DNA of 64,000 bases from Dicaeum eximium. Taxonomy: Eukaryota > Chordata > Aves > Passeriformes > Dicaeidae. Of the stretch, positions 51,601 through 62,280 are shown piece by piece. A program made the translations under genes and the position numbers. Below the pieces are notes generated by a model. That model saw nothing but the letters and a program-made list of their open reading frames with translations. It was not told the DNA's origin and searched no databases. The DNA is taken from positions 623,825 through 687,824 of the forward strand of contig VWZP01008554.1 in assembly GCA_013396995.1 (NCBI GenBank), written 5' to 3'. Within the stretch, counting starts at the first letter, position 1; every line of letters starts with the position of its first letter.

Positions 51601-52440
51601 NNNNNNNNNNNNNNNNNNNNNNNNNNNNNNNNNNNNNNNNNNNNNNNNNNNNNNNNNNNNNNNNNNNNNNNNNNNNNNNNNNNNNNNNNNNNNNNNNNNN
51701 NNNNNNNNNNNNNNNNNNNNNNNNNNNNNNNNNNNNNNNNNNNNNNNNNNNNNNNNNNNNNNNNNNNNNNNNNNNNNNNNNNNNNNNNNNNNNNNNNNNN
51801 NNNNNNNNNNNNNNNNNNNNNNNNNNNNNNNNNNNNNNNNNNNNNNNNNNNNNNNNNNNNNNNNNNNNNNNNNNNNNNNNNNNNNNNNNNNNNNNNNNNN
51901 NNNNNNNNNNNNNNNNNNNNNNNNNNNNNNNNNNNNNNNNNNNNNNNNNNNNNNNNNNNNNNNNNNNNNNNNNNNNNNNNNNNNNNNNNNNNNNNNNNNN
52001 NNNNNNNNNNNNNNNNNNNNNNNNNNNNNNNNNNNNNNNNNNNNNNNNNNNNNNNNNNNNNNNNNNNNNNNNNNNNNNNNNNNNNNNNNNNNNNNNNNNN
52101 NNNNNNNNNNNNNNNNNNNNNNNNNNNNNNNNNNNNNNNNNNNNNNNNNNNNNNNNNNNNNNNNNNNNNNNNNNNNNNNNNNNNNNNNNNNNNNNNNNNN
52201 NNNNNNNNNNNNNNNNNNNNNNNNNNNNNNNNNNNNNNNNNNNNNNNNNNNNNNNNNNNNNNNNNNNNNNNNNNNNNNNNNNNNNNNNNNNNNNNNNNNN
52301 NNNNNNNNNNNNNNNNNNNNNNNNNNNNNNNNNNNNNNNNNNNNNNNNNNNNNNNNNNNNNNNNNNNNNNNNNNNNNNNNNNNNNNNNNNNNNNNNNNNN
52401 NNNNNNNNNNNNNNNNNNNNNNNNNNNNNNNNNNNNNNNN
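51601..52440. other. Assembly gap, 840 N
   Basis: Unsequenced. Its position between a CpG-rich flank and a polypurine tract, about 6.5-7.3 kb upstream of exon 2, makes it the likely site of XPR1 exon 1, the start codon and the transcription start. All open frames that cross it are artefacts of N translation. Confidence 0.97.
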
Positions 52441-52765
52441 AGGAGTAGGATGGGATGAGATTGGCGTACGATGGTTTGTGATGGAAAGGGAACGGGGTGG
52501 AGATGAGGGGAAATGGGAAGGGGAGAAGGGCAGCAGGGAGAGTGGTGTGCACGGGGGGAAAGAAGTGGCAGGATGGGGAGGGATCAAGGGGAGGAAAGGC
52601 GGAGAACAGGGGTGAAGATAAGGGAAAGAGTAGGAGAAAGTGCAGGAAAGAATAAGAGTAAGGACTGAGGGAGGAGGGAAGCTGGGCTGACAGGCCACAA
52701 AAGATAGGAGAAAAGGGAAAGAAAGAGAAGAGGGGAAAAGAAAGGGAGAAGAGGGGAAAGGGAAA
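52441..52765. repeat. Polypurine tract (polypyrimidine on the XPR1 strand)
   Basis: About 325 bp of sequence dominated by G and A on the plus strand, such as 'gaggggaaatgggaagggga' and 'agagaagaggggaaaagaaa'. Pyrimidines are sparse and scattered. It directly abuts the gap on the presumed promoter side of XPR1. Such tracts can form triplex DNA and are hard to sequence, which could explain the gap. Confidence 0.85.
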
Positions 52766-52853
52766 TTTTTCTAAAAGTTGCATGGTCTCCATCGCCTTTG
52801 CCGTGTACAGCCCATCAATGCCGGGACAGGGGGAACAGCGACCCCAGGGCAGC

Positions 52854-52928
52854 AGGATTTTAAGATGCCTGGATATTTAGGGGCTCGGTTTGGCATGGGA
52901 GGAAATTCCTTAGGAGCACAACCTTCCC
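52854..52928. repeat. 75-bp direct repeat, copy 1
   Basis: Identical over all 75 bases to 54692-54766, in the same orientation, 1838 bp apart. It begins AGGATTTTAAGATGCCTGG and ends GCACAACCTTCCC. The sequences on either side diverge at once, apart from a nearby CCCCAGG just before each copy. It does not match CR1 or the LTR, and I recognise no known repeat family. Confidence 0.95.
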
Positions 52929-53224
52929 AGGGCAGCTCTTGGAGCAAACCCACCTGCACGGGGCCGTGTCTGCCCTGGAACACACACCCCTGGGGCTGGG
53001 CATTTGCTACCCACTGCATCATGGCCTGAGAGACCAAACTGCACCTGCTCAGAGTGGGGCTGCAATCCTTACCCCAAGGATTCTCGGTGGCCTTAACCCT
53101 GCCCCTCCCCAATTCCTTGGTTTGGGGGATTTGCCGCATTTGGGATTAATTTCGGTTTCCTTCAAGCCACCCAACCTTTGGCACAACTTCAGGTGACAGT
53201 TTTCGGCTTTTTCCCACCCTGGCA

Positions 53225-53580
53225 GGGTGAGAAGGTCACAAGGTCCGTCCCCGGCAGCAGCTGCAGGAGCATCCCCCCATCCCCGACACCCGCAGATCTC
53301 GTTCGCTGCGGAGATTTATGGGGTCCTGTGGCAGGCCCGGGGATCCGTGATTTGCGGGGGCTGAGATTCGCCTGGCTGCCACAGCGGCGCTCGCTGATAC
53401 CATCTCTTAATTACGTTTGCAGCAAAGCCTTTAACGAGCAGAGCCCCGGTGCTCGGGCTGACCCCGGCACGGGCCCTTCGCGGTGGCACAGCCCGGCTGG
53501 CATCCCGCAGGTCACCGGCTTTTCATGCCTCTGAATGCTGTCGGGCTCCCAGAGGTAACTCGCAGCGGAGGGCAGGAAAG
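53225..53580. promoter_or_regulatory. Second CpG-rich cluster
   Basis: Dense CpG dinucleotides, for example 'atctcgttcgctgcggagat', 'gccacagcggcgctcgctga' and 'ccttcgcggtggcacagc', about 0.8-1.1 kb beyond the gap. It may be the outer part of the XPR1 CpG island, an alternative promoter or a divergent transcript's promoter. No open frame here matches a known protein. Confidence 0.45.
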
Positions 53581-54175
53581 GGGGTTAGGAAATAAATATT
53601 CTCTTTGTTATTTGAGGGAGGCATTGCCTGGAATACGTACTGGGGTGTGTAATAAATTCATGTCTTCTGATACGACAGCTGGCAAATTTCGTGATGGAAA
53701 GTAACCGGTGACCCCCCTCCCCCCCTTCTCTTTATTTATTTTATATCAATAAATGCTATTTTTTTTTATCATTAAACGAAGACAGACGGTAACAGGGAGG
53801 CAGAGCAGAGGCTAGGTTCTTTGCTCACCATTGTCCTGTGGAAACAGCTCCATTCAAATATCTGATTGGCAAATCCCTGCCTCCCGTTATCAGACACCCT
53901 TTGGGACCACACTTAGCATCCTAGTGTTTCACTGCTCTGCTGGGACTTGGGGCTTTCCAACTCCTCTAAAGGTTTCAAAACTCTCTGCATATTCAGGCTT
54001 GGGGGAGGAATGCAGGAAGGGAGAGAGGGCGAGGAGGAGCCTTAAATGAAAGAGGAAAGGCCACCACTCTTGCCTGCCTCTATTGCCTTCTGCCCACAGC
54101 TGGGTAGAGGGCAGGCAGGGGGAATCCAGGCCACTCTGAAGAGGGGTGCTGGTCCCAAAAAATCCTAGTCTTGGG

Positions 54176-54255
54176 TCTGGATCTCAGTCCCCACAGCTCA
54201 AGTTTAGATCCCAGCCTCTGTACCTTAAGTCTAGATCTCACTCCCCATACCTCCC
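54176..54255. repeat. Degenerate 27-bp tandem repeat, about 3 copies
   Basis: Units start at 54176, 54203 and 54230 and share the core 'tctagatctca.tcccc' with substitutions; a weak partial copy may precede them near 54155. The unit length is a multiple of three, so a plus-strand frame stays open through it by chance. Confidence 0.8.
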
Positions 54256-54691
54256 TTCCACCAGGCTGCCACATTTTCCTCATCTCTCTCTCTCTTTTTT
54301 CCAGGAAAGAGTTTGCATTGTGATTTCCCCCATGCTGTTGTAGTTAGGGGAAAAAAAAATCATAGAAGCAATGTTATTTGCATTTTGAAACCAAGCAAGG
54401 AGAAGCTGGAGTGGGCTTTCCGCCAGTGCAGTCTGGCACTTGCTTTGTTGGGAGCATATAGAATAATTTATAAATAGCATGGTGGGATTTTTTAAAAATA
54501 TATAATTATACTTTTAAAGCTTCTGCATCGCTGGGGAAAAGGAATCTTCAAAAAAGGCTTTAGAAAAAAGAGTCTTGCTGAGGGAAAATTTGCTTTACTG
54601 GCATTCATAAAATCACAAAGAGGAGGGTTTTCCATCGCAGGAGACAATGCAAGAAACTCATCGACCTCCTCCCACCTTCTCCCCAGGCAAA

Positions 54692-54766
54692 AGGATTTTA
54701 AGATGCCTGGATATTTAGGGGCTCGGTTTGGCATGGGAGGAAATTCCTTAGGAGCACAACCTTCCC
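54692..54766. repeat. 75-bp direct repeat, copy 2
   Basis: Perfect copy of 52854-52928. Preceded by CCCCAGGCAA and followed by TGGCCCTG, whereas copy 1 is preceded by CCCCAGGGCAGC and followed by AGGGCAGC. Confidence 0.95.
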
Positions 54767-57369
54767 TGGCCCTGTGAGCAGAGCAGGATTTGCTGAGCCT
54801 GGACCGTGGGGTCAGGGGGATTGGTGTGATTTACTAAATTCCCTTGCTGTTCAACATCAGTGGGATCTGGGAAGATAAACTCTCCACTAAAAAAAGAAGG
54901 AATAGTGCCCAATCCCAGGGTTTTGGGAGCAGCAGCACATCCCAACCTTGGTGCAGAGGCAGGGGAGGCGCCAGGAAGGGCAGAGGCTGCTCTTTGCATC
55001 CTTCACTGCCCTGCCCTGTCCTGCCCCACCCATGTGGTGATTCCTGCTCCAGAGCGATGACCCAGAGGCTTCACTGCCTCTGCTTGGAAAGGAAGACAGG
55101 GAATAAATAAATGCAGAACTAAAAGCAAGTTGGGAGTGAGCTTGATGTGGAACAACGAGGGAGCTGAGTAAATCACACCGAGAGAGGCTGCCCTGACTTC
55201 CAGGATCAATAGAGCATCAGCCCTGGGCTTGGCCACCCCCAGCCTCGAGCCCTTCCATTTGCAGCTGCATTCCTGGCGGTCTTGAGGAGCGGGGTCGATA
55301 GATCAGATTTCCCACTGCAAAAATGCACAAATCCTCTGGCAGCCTGAGCTGCAGCTATTGATTTTTCTCATATTTCCTCTCCCTGCTGGCAGAAGATGAG
55401 GGTGTGATGATGAGCATGAGGAGCTGGGGGGTCCCAGGCCCCAGGGAAGAGGCAGAGCACAAGGTCAGACTGGGAGCAGCCCAATCCTCTGGGAGAGGTC
55501 AGGGTGTTTATACAGCCAGGTTAGCTGCCTAAGGAAGTTCTTTTAAGCCAGGAGGACCAGTGGCTTCCAGGACATCATAATGCAGTGGATTGATCTGATT
55601 CCAGTGGCAGGGATGTTGGTATCCATCCATCCTTTTCCATGCACTGCCCTGGCAGCTCCTGCAGATTTTCCAAGGTGGGTAAGTGATGCTTTAGTCCCTG
55701 TTTCAGGATGAGACCTGCCAGGAGGGACCATGCCTTCATCCACCTTGGATGCAGCAGGGTCAGTTTACCCACTGGCTGGATTTGATCCATTGGGACTGGA
55801 GTCCCTCACAGAGGTGGATTTAGGACTCGAAATTCCCAACACGGATGGGGCAGCTCATGCAGATGTAGGTCTGTGGGCAGTAGCCACGCCCTGCTGAGCT
55901 TGCATATCATCTGCCCTGCACTCCTCAAGGCAGGATTTTCCCCATGCTTCGCTCATCCCGTGTCCACACACCTGATGTTAGAAGTCCCAACGTCAGGCAG
56001 CAGCGTCACCCGGACTGGAAGCCATCCGTAGGTTTGGCTGCTGCTGAAACACTCATGGACACAGATACACGGGGAGAGAAGCAGCTCCCTTTTTCCAGGA
56101 GTGTGCCCTGTGCTGGGAGCAGAGCTGCCTCTGCACGGGGTGACCTTTCCCGGGCTGAGTCACAGCTCCTCGCGGCTCACACGTGTCCCCTTGGCTCTGC
56201 TGAGCTCACAGCAGCATCCTGCCTGGAATCCCAGCCAGGGAATCTGAAACAACCCATCTGCCCAGGCGGGTCAGTGCCCCTACCAGGAGTGTGGTGTGCC
56301 CCAGTGCCACAGAGGGATGAGCCCCTGGGAGCTGTGCCAGGGCTGGCTGGGCTGGGACAGGCTGTGCTGCCTCAATCCCGGAGCAGATGGGGGGTTTCAC
56401 GCCCTTCCCTGGTGTGTAAGTGATTGCTCCTGGATGCTTTCCAACCCACATATATGTGCCTGCTTTAATTTATGCACGCTTGCTTTGTGTGAGAAGACAG
56501 CAGCTGACCAGTGGTTAAGAAAACTGAACACACTGAAAAGGTCTAAAATTAGAGAAGAAAAAAGAGCTGCTTCCTCCAAGCCTCAGAGCTGCCTGAGCTG
56601 CTTCCAGGAGAGCCTGGGAAGCACCTCCAACCTCCCTGATCCAGCCCTGGGACTGCTGCACTCCCTCCTGAAGTTGAAGGGAGCCTGTGCCTGCTGCACC
56701 TCACCATGTCCATAGGATTGCCCCACCGTGCTCTGGGGCAGCATGGACCCTTACCCCTTTGGGATGTTTTCCAGGGGACAGGGGCTGGTAAACTGCCAGG
56801 TGGCCTTGGGAACGTTCCTGTCCTGTTTACACCAATCTCACTCCCCTTGTTAAACACGCCCCTGCCTCCCCCCTGCCATCCTGACTGCTGGCCCTTTCCC
56901 AGGGGAATGCACCACATGAGGGGAGTGAAGGAAACAGGGTAGCACCCAGCAAACAGCAGGAAAGGAGGTGGCCTGGGACAATAAACAGCATCCATGGAGC
57001 TGCTGCTGCTGCTGGGTCACACAGCCAGTGCCACTGTCACACCAGAGTCACAGCAGGCTGTGTTGGAAACACGAGATATTGGCACCGATGCTGCAGGCAC
57101 CCAGCTGCCACAAGCACAAATGCTGGATGATGTGTCACCACAGCTCTCTGCACTAAACTGGTGTCCCTTATCCAGTAATGGCAACAAAAAGTTGGGTGCC
57201 AGCGAGCTTGAGGTGTGTGGTAATAGCTGTGGCAGAGACCTCTAAAGCTGGCTGGACTTCCTAGGAGTTTTTGGAAATCCTGGCATAGCTTTGTGGGTTT
57301 TTTAACAACCTCTGGACCTTATCAAAGTGCACAAAAGGCCACAGGCTTCCTATTTGCAAGGGCTGTGGT
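54767..57369. other. Upstream intergenic sequence, moderately GC-rich
   Basis: No gene, transposon or RNA gene recognised. Several open frames exist, as expected in GC-richer DNA. A CTG run at about 56999-57013 creates a leucine-rich start in one of them (see rejected). Confidence 0.5.
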
Positions 57370-57675
57370 CAGAGGTTATAGACAGGTGGGAGTAAATCTC
57401 TTCTCCCCTGTGACAGGACTAGAGGAAACGGCCCCAGGTTGCTCCAGAGGAGGTTTAGATTGGATATTAGGAAAAATTCCTTCACTAAAACAGTTATCAA
57501 GCACTGGAACAGGCTTCCCAGGGCAGTGGTAGAATCAAGGTCCCTAGAAGTGTTCAAATGAAATGTGGATGTGATGCTTAGGAACACGTTTAGTGGTGAA
57601 CAAGGCAGTCCTGAGTTAATGGTTGGACTCAATGATCTTAGAGGTTTTTCCAACCTTAATGATCCTGTGATTTTA
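57370..57675 (+). mobile_element. CR1 LINE, 3' portion
   Basis: Plus-strand CR1: 'agaggttatagacaggtggg', 'ggaggtttagattggatatt', 'gcactggaacaggcttccca', 'ttggactcaatgatcttaga' and 'ttccaaccttaatgatcctg' 'tgattt'. The same subfamily is represented at 28690. 5'-truncated with an intact 3' end. Confidence 0.95.
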
Positions 57676-59379
57676 GGAAAAGAACAGCTGCTCCTGCCAA
57701 ACCTGGCTTGACCCTGCCTAGCTTGAACCCTGAGTTGTGAGCATCCTTAGGGTGCCAGCTCCTGCTGATGTCCCCAGTGGGTTGCAGGTGCCAGACGTTG
57801 TGCTCCAGTCTGCTGGGACATCTCCTGGGACAGCATTAGGTTGGCTGTTCCACCCTGGAGGGTCTCATTTGCTCTGGAGAAGGAATCACATGTCTCAGGA
57901 TCATTCCCTTATGCAGCAGGGGCTGAGTGGGAACCATCCACAGGTACCATAACATACAGGTCCTGCAGCCTCAGGACAGATGTCAGATTAGAAAGGATCA
58001 TTTAACGCCAGTGGGGACGTGTCCCAGAGGTCCTTGTGCCACCAGAGCAGAGAGCAAGGGCAGTGTGCCAGGTGGATTCCCACCCCAGGTCTGGACTGAG
58101 CTCTGTGCTCTGCTGGGAGCAGAACATCTCTGATCTCCAATGGCAGCTGTGGGCTGGACACAGCCTGGCTTTGTCCTCACCATAGGAATTAGCCCTGGAA
58201 CAAACCACACGTTCGTGGAACCCCCTGGCATTTCCCAGCGCCTCCAAGCAGATTTGGTAAGGGTCACCCTCACAGACTGAGACCCACATACCCTGCAGAT
58301 CCTCTCTGTCTGCAGACATCACCACAACTTTTGTAAGCCTGGCAGGAATTAGCCTAAAACCCTTCCCTTGCTGACAGGGACCACTGACAGGGGCTCTGAC
58401 ACCTGGGCTCAGCCCTGCAGGGTGACATGGAGGGGACACTGGGTGTCCCTTCCTCTGAGCCACCCCAGCCTGTCCCACCAGGACATGCTGACCTGCAGCC
58501 TGAGCCACGCCTGCTCTATTTTACAGCCAAAACAAGCCATAAATCCCCCTCCACAGAGCTGGAAGGTGCAATTGCTTTTCTGTGGTGCGGGTTTTATCTT
58601 GTGCGACTCGCGGCATCACGTGAGGGAAATCTGTAAGTAAAAGTCAGGCTGGAGCCATTTATAACGGCAGCACTGTGATTGTTCCTCCTGACAGCTGCAA
58701 TTACAGGCACTCCCTTCCATCTCTGCACTCTGGGGGAGAGCAGAGCCAGCACCAGGAGCAGCTTTTCCAGAGCTGCATCCCCGCTCCAGCGGAAGCATTC
58801 CCACAGGCAGTGCTCAGGCAGGATTCCAGGGAAGAATGTAGGATGAGGGGTAACCCCCAGTGAGGAGGGTCTGGGGAGGGATGCAGGATGTAAGGAGAGC
58901 TCATCAGGTGGTGTTCATCTCTGTGGGCAGGACAGGGGATTATCCAGGGGCTCACAGGGATGAACAGCAGGTCCAAGCATCAATGGGGAGAAACCCTCCT
59001 GGTGGCCCTGGAGAGGCCCAAGGTGGGTGCAGGTGAGGGCAGCATCCCAGTGGGATCACTGCTGGGCACCATCCACAGTCTTGCAGTGACAGATAAAGCC
59101 ATTACTGACTCAATGTGAGCCAAAGGGGAGCTGCCAAGAGGCAGGGCAGTGTGGAGGTGGCAGCCCAAACCCAGCTGGGCTTTCCTGCTGAACACCTCAG
59201 CTCTGTCTTCTCCACGCAGTTTCTGGACAACTGAAACATCCAAATTGAGCTAAATTTCATCATTATGCTGGTGAAAAACACCATGCATAAGAAGTCACTT
59301 TTTCTTTTGCTCTTTTCAGTGAATAACACTGAGGGGTTTGTTTCACACCAAAGGGCTCTGCTGTGGCTGTTGTGTGGCG
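57676..59379. other. Intergenic sequence with no recognised element
   Basis: GC-richer unique-looking sequence. An open frame of 168 codons on the minus strand (58002-58508) matches nothing known to me and has no splice or codon pattern that supports it. Confidence 0.5.
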
Positions 59380-59625
59380 ACCCCACCACATCCCTGGGCA
59401 GCCTACTCCAGCATTTGACAACCCTTTTCCTGAAGAAATTTCTCCTAATATCTAACCTGAACCTCTCCTATTGCATCTTGAGGCCATTTCCTCTCATCCT
59501 ATCTCCTGCAATGTGGGAGTAGAGACTGATCTCCACCTGGCCACAACCTCCTCTTGGGGAGTTATAGAGAGCAATAATATTTCCTCTGACTCTCCTTTTC
59601 TCTGGGTCAAAAAGCCAGACTTTCC
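59380..59625 (-). mobile_element. CR1 LINE, internal 3' fragment
   Basis: Reverse complement of CR1 lacking the terminal 3' signature: 'catccctgggcagcctactc', 'catttgacaacccttttcct', 'tctcctaatatctaacctga', 'cttgaggccatttcctctca', 'gagttatagagagcaataat'. An A run (59631-59645) follows on the 5' side. Confidence 0.92.
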
Positions 59626-59630
59626 TGCTG

Positions 59631-59645
59631 AAAAAAAAAAAAAAA
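59631..59645. repeat. Poly-A run, 15 nt
   Basis: A homopolymer directly beside the CR1 fragment's 5' side, so it is not the CR1 tail. Confidence 0.93.
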
Positions 59646-61667
59646 TTGGAAATAGGATAGAAGAAGCAGGAGGCTGAATAAAATGAAACAAAAAGAAAGA
59701 TTTTCGTGTTTGCTTCACACAAAACAAAACACTCTGGGTCAACCAAACCAAAATTTCTCCTTTTCATTTCCATTTAGAAAACAGAGCACGCCCAACATTT
59801 CATCTGGATGCCCCAAAGCAAAAAGACTTAGTGCTGAGATATCTCTCTCCATTGAAAGATTCACTATTTGCACAGCTCCAGCTGCAACCTTTGAACCTCT
59901 GGCCAGTGTCTGTGTTGCAACCACACTGGTGCTGATGTGAGCCCAGCAGGGCTTTGGGCACGCCTGGGGATCAGTGCTCAGCACCTGCCAGAGGAGTTTT
60001 TCCATCAGTGTTTAAGAGGTTTAATGCTATGCCAGGAGAAGGCAGATTTATGCACATCTGAGGAGGGTTATGCATTCCTACTGATTTGTATTCAGCACGG
60101 CGCAGGAATTTATGGAAGGAGGGGATCGATGTTTTATTGATATCTAAAAAAACCTATATGATGGATGTGCTAATTACACATTTTTTCTCCCAGGCTCCTT
60201 TATTCTACACAAACAAATGGCCCTGCTGCTTTAACAAATGCAGGGAAAATGTGCAACGGAGCCAAACTCCTTGGAGGTGATGCATGAGAGGGGGCCTGGC
60301 TAATGCCAGGGCAGGGACCTCAGTCCTTTGTTTAATTTCTTCACTAGCCAGTATTGAATTTTGATTTCCTGTTGCCTGTGACTGCGTTTCCATTTCATGG
60401 AAATCAGGGCCACACTGTTGGATCCTGGCTGCTACGGCGGATACTGGTTCCCAAAAATACCAACCAGGGCGTGCATTTGCTGTGCCTTGCTAAGAGGGGA
60501 CGCACAGGGGGAAGAAGGAGCAGGATTTTTTATCTTTCTGCTAAAGCAGTGAGCATACAGAGGAGAGGGGCAGCGCTCAGTGGTTGTCTCCCCTCCTCCC
60601 TCTCCCACTGCAGGGGTGAAGGTGAGCCAGGTGCCGTGATATGTGTAGCAATGCATGTAAAAAATCTGGGACGTTGGTGCAGGGACCAAATCACCCAAAA
60701 AGCGATGAGGGAGACAAAGAAAAGGAGAGTGGCAGCATGAGAACAAATGCAGTGGAGGGGCTCAGGGGACAGGAGGGGACATTTATCAAGCAGAGGATCT
60801 GCTCTGCCCACAGCAGGCGTGACATGTGCCAGGCTGAATTGTGCTGGGGGCTGTGCCACAGGAGGGGAGAGCCACTGGCTCCCCGTGCCACCCATCCTCG
60901 GGAGCCACACACATCCCCAGCCTGCTCCTGCTCCAAAAGAAGGTGTCTCACACAGAAAAAGGCACAAAGTCTACAAACGAACCAGCTCTTAATTGCCTCA
61001 TTCTCCTTTTGTTGTGGAAAAAAGAGAAGTAATCATAGCTCAGCTCGCAGGGATCCCTTCTGATGTTGCTTTCAGGCTGGCCGAGGCTTGGTGTGTGTGG
61101 TGGCCTCTGCCCTGTGCACAGGGACAATGACAGGTCTCCAGGCTGACCAGCAGGATGGATATGATAATTATCCAGGGATATTTTCTCCCTGCTTGGCACT
61201 GCTGGTCGCAGCCTGTTATTGTGTCTTTGCTGTCCCAGCGTGGGACCTGGGGCAGACTCACACACACAGCTCGTGCAAGGGCCCTGCATGATTTTTTTTA
61301 CTACTTGGTGCTTGTAACACTTCTGGTTTTGTGTGCTCTGCAGCCCAGGGCTGGGCAATGGGCTGAATTCGACCTGGGTCGTACTGGGACGGCTGGGGGC
61401 TGTCCCAGCCCTGCACCACCTCATGTTTGCAGAAGGGCATTGGCACTGGGCTCCCACCCTGCTCTCTGCCAGGCTGCTGGGGACCACCAACTACATCCAC
61501 ATTATCCAGCAGAGCAGGAGCAGCGTGTCTGAGCCCAGCATCCCCATCCTCAGTGTTCCCAGGCTCTGAAACCTCCACGGGCACCTCGCATCAAACCGGC
61601 TCCTACGCCTGCCAGAGCGAGGGGGTGGGAGGAAGGATCAGACCCCCGGTGCAGTCGGTCTTTATTT
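59646..61667. other. Intergenic sequence with no recognised element
   Basis: GC-richer sequence with overlapping open frames on both strands, none of which I recognise. 'tgtgtgctctgcag' near 61340 resembles a splice acceptor on the plus strand but leads into no known coding sequence. Confidence 0.5.
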
Positions 61668-61685
61668 AAAAAAAAAAAAAAAAAA
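61668..61685. repeat. Poly-A run, 18 nt
   Basis: Preceded by CTTTATTT and followed by GCAAGGAAAAAG. No retrotransposed body ending here was recognised upstream. Confidence 0.95.
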
Positions 61686-61799
61686 GCAAGGAAAAAGTGA
61701 AAGAGAGCTGCTGGTAGGAGCTGTAAGTGCTCCAGAGAAGAAACCCGGCCTCTCTCACCATGGAGACGCGCAGAGCGTGCGGGGGCTGCGCGCTCCGGT

Positions 61800-62037
61800 T
61801 CATCCCCTGCGAGCGCTTTTCCCTCATTCGCTGCGAGCGCTTTTCCCTCATCCCCTGCGAGCGCTTTTCCCTCATTCCCTGCGAGCGCTTTCCCTCATCC
61901 CCTGCGAGCGCTTTTCCCTCATCCCCTGCGAGCGCTTTTCCCTCATCCCCTGCGAGCGCTTTTCCCTCATTCCCTGCGAGCGCTTTTCCCTCATTCCCTG
62001 CGAGCGCTTTTCCCTCATCCCCTGCGAGCGCTTTCCC
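61800..62037. repeat. CpG-rich 24-bp minisatellite, 10 copies
   Basis: Ten tandem copies of a unit CCCCTGCGAGCG followed by CTTTTCCCTCAT. The GCGAGCGC core recurs at about 61809, 61833, 61857, 61881, 61904, 61928, 61952, 61976, 62000 and 62024. Units differ mainly at one C/T position (CATCCCC versus CATTCCC); one unit is 23 bp long and the first is slightly diverged. Each unit carries two CpGs and an AGCGCT palindrome. Because 24 is a multiple of three, frames on both strands stay open across it, which explains the long open frames here. Confidence 0.97.
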
Positions 62038-62203
62038 AAGCTGCTCCGAGCGGGCTCCGCGCTGCCAGCCCCGGCTGCCCGCCGAGCTCCGAGCAGGGCT
62101 GGCCGGGCGGGCACAGCGGGATGGAGCCCACGGGGCTGCTGGGGAGCCGGGGGAGGACGAATGCCTATAAATATTGCAGTTTGTTTGCCAGGCTGGGTGT
62201 TAG

Positions 62204-62280
62204 TCACACACACACACACACACACATACATATATGGTTGTTTGTTTATTATTATTAATAATAATAATAATTTTTTTTTT
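62204..62280. repeat. Compound microsatellite (CA)n, (TTA)n, poly-T
   Basis: (CA)11-12 at 62204-62226, a short TATA linker, TTGTTTGTTTATT, then ATT/AAT triplets at about 62247-62270 and a T run at 62271-62280. Likely highly polymorphic. Confidence 0.95.

Larger units (their letters stand above)
52929..54691. other. Upstream region between the 75-bp repeats
   Basis: Contains a CpG-rich cluster (53225-53580), an AT-rich patch around 53735-53775 and a degenerate 27-bp tandem repeat (54176-54255). No gene recognised. Confidence 0.5.

Noticed and set aside
51353..52792. Very long open frames of 300-430 codons on both strands
   Set aside because: They exist only because the 840 N of the gap are translated as open; no real coding sequence supports them.
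54281..54305. Strong splice-acceptor-like (CT)n tract ending in CCAG
   Set aside because: No coding frame of known kind follows, and simple CT repeats often mimic acceptors.
56994..57245. Secreted-looking 83-residue frame beginning MELLLLLG
   Set aside because: The leucine run comes from a short CTG repeat; the rest has no recognisable domain and no promoter or splice context.
60948..61490. 180-codon minus-strand open frame
   Set aside because: It lies in GC-richer DNA with open frames on both strands and resembles no known protein; chance is the simplest explanation.
61800..62037. Possible CRISPR array
   Set aside because: Units are directly contiguous without unique spacers and the genome is a bird; this is a minisatellite.
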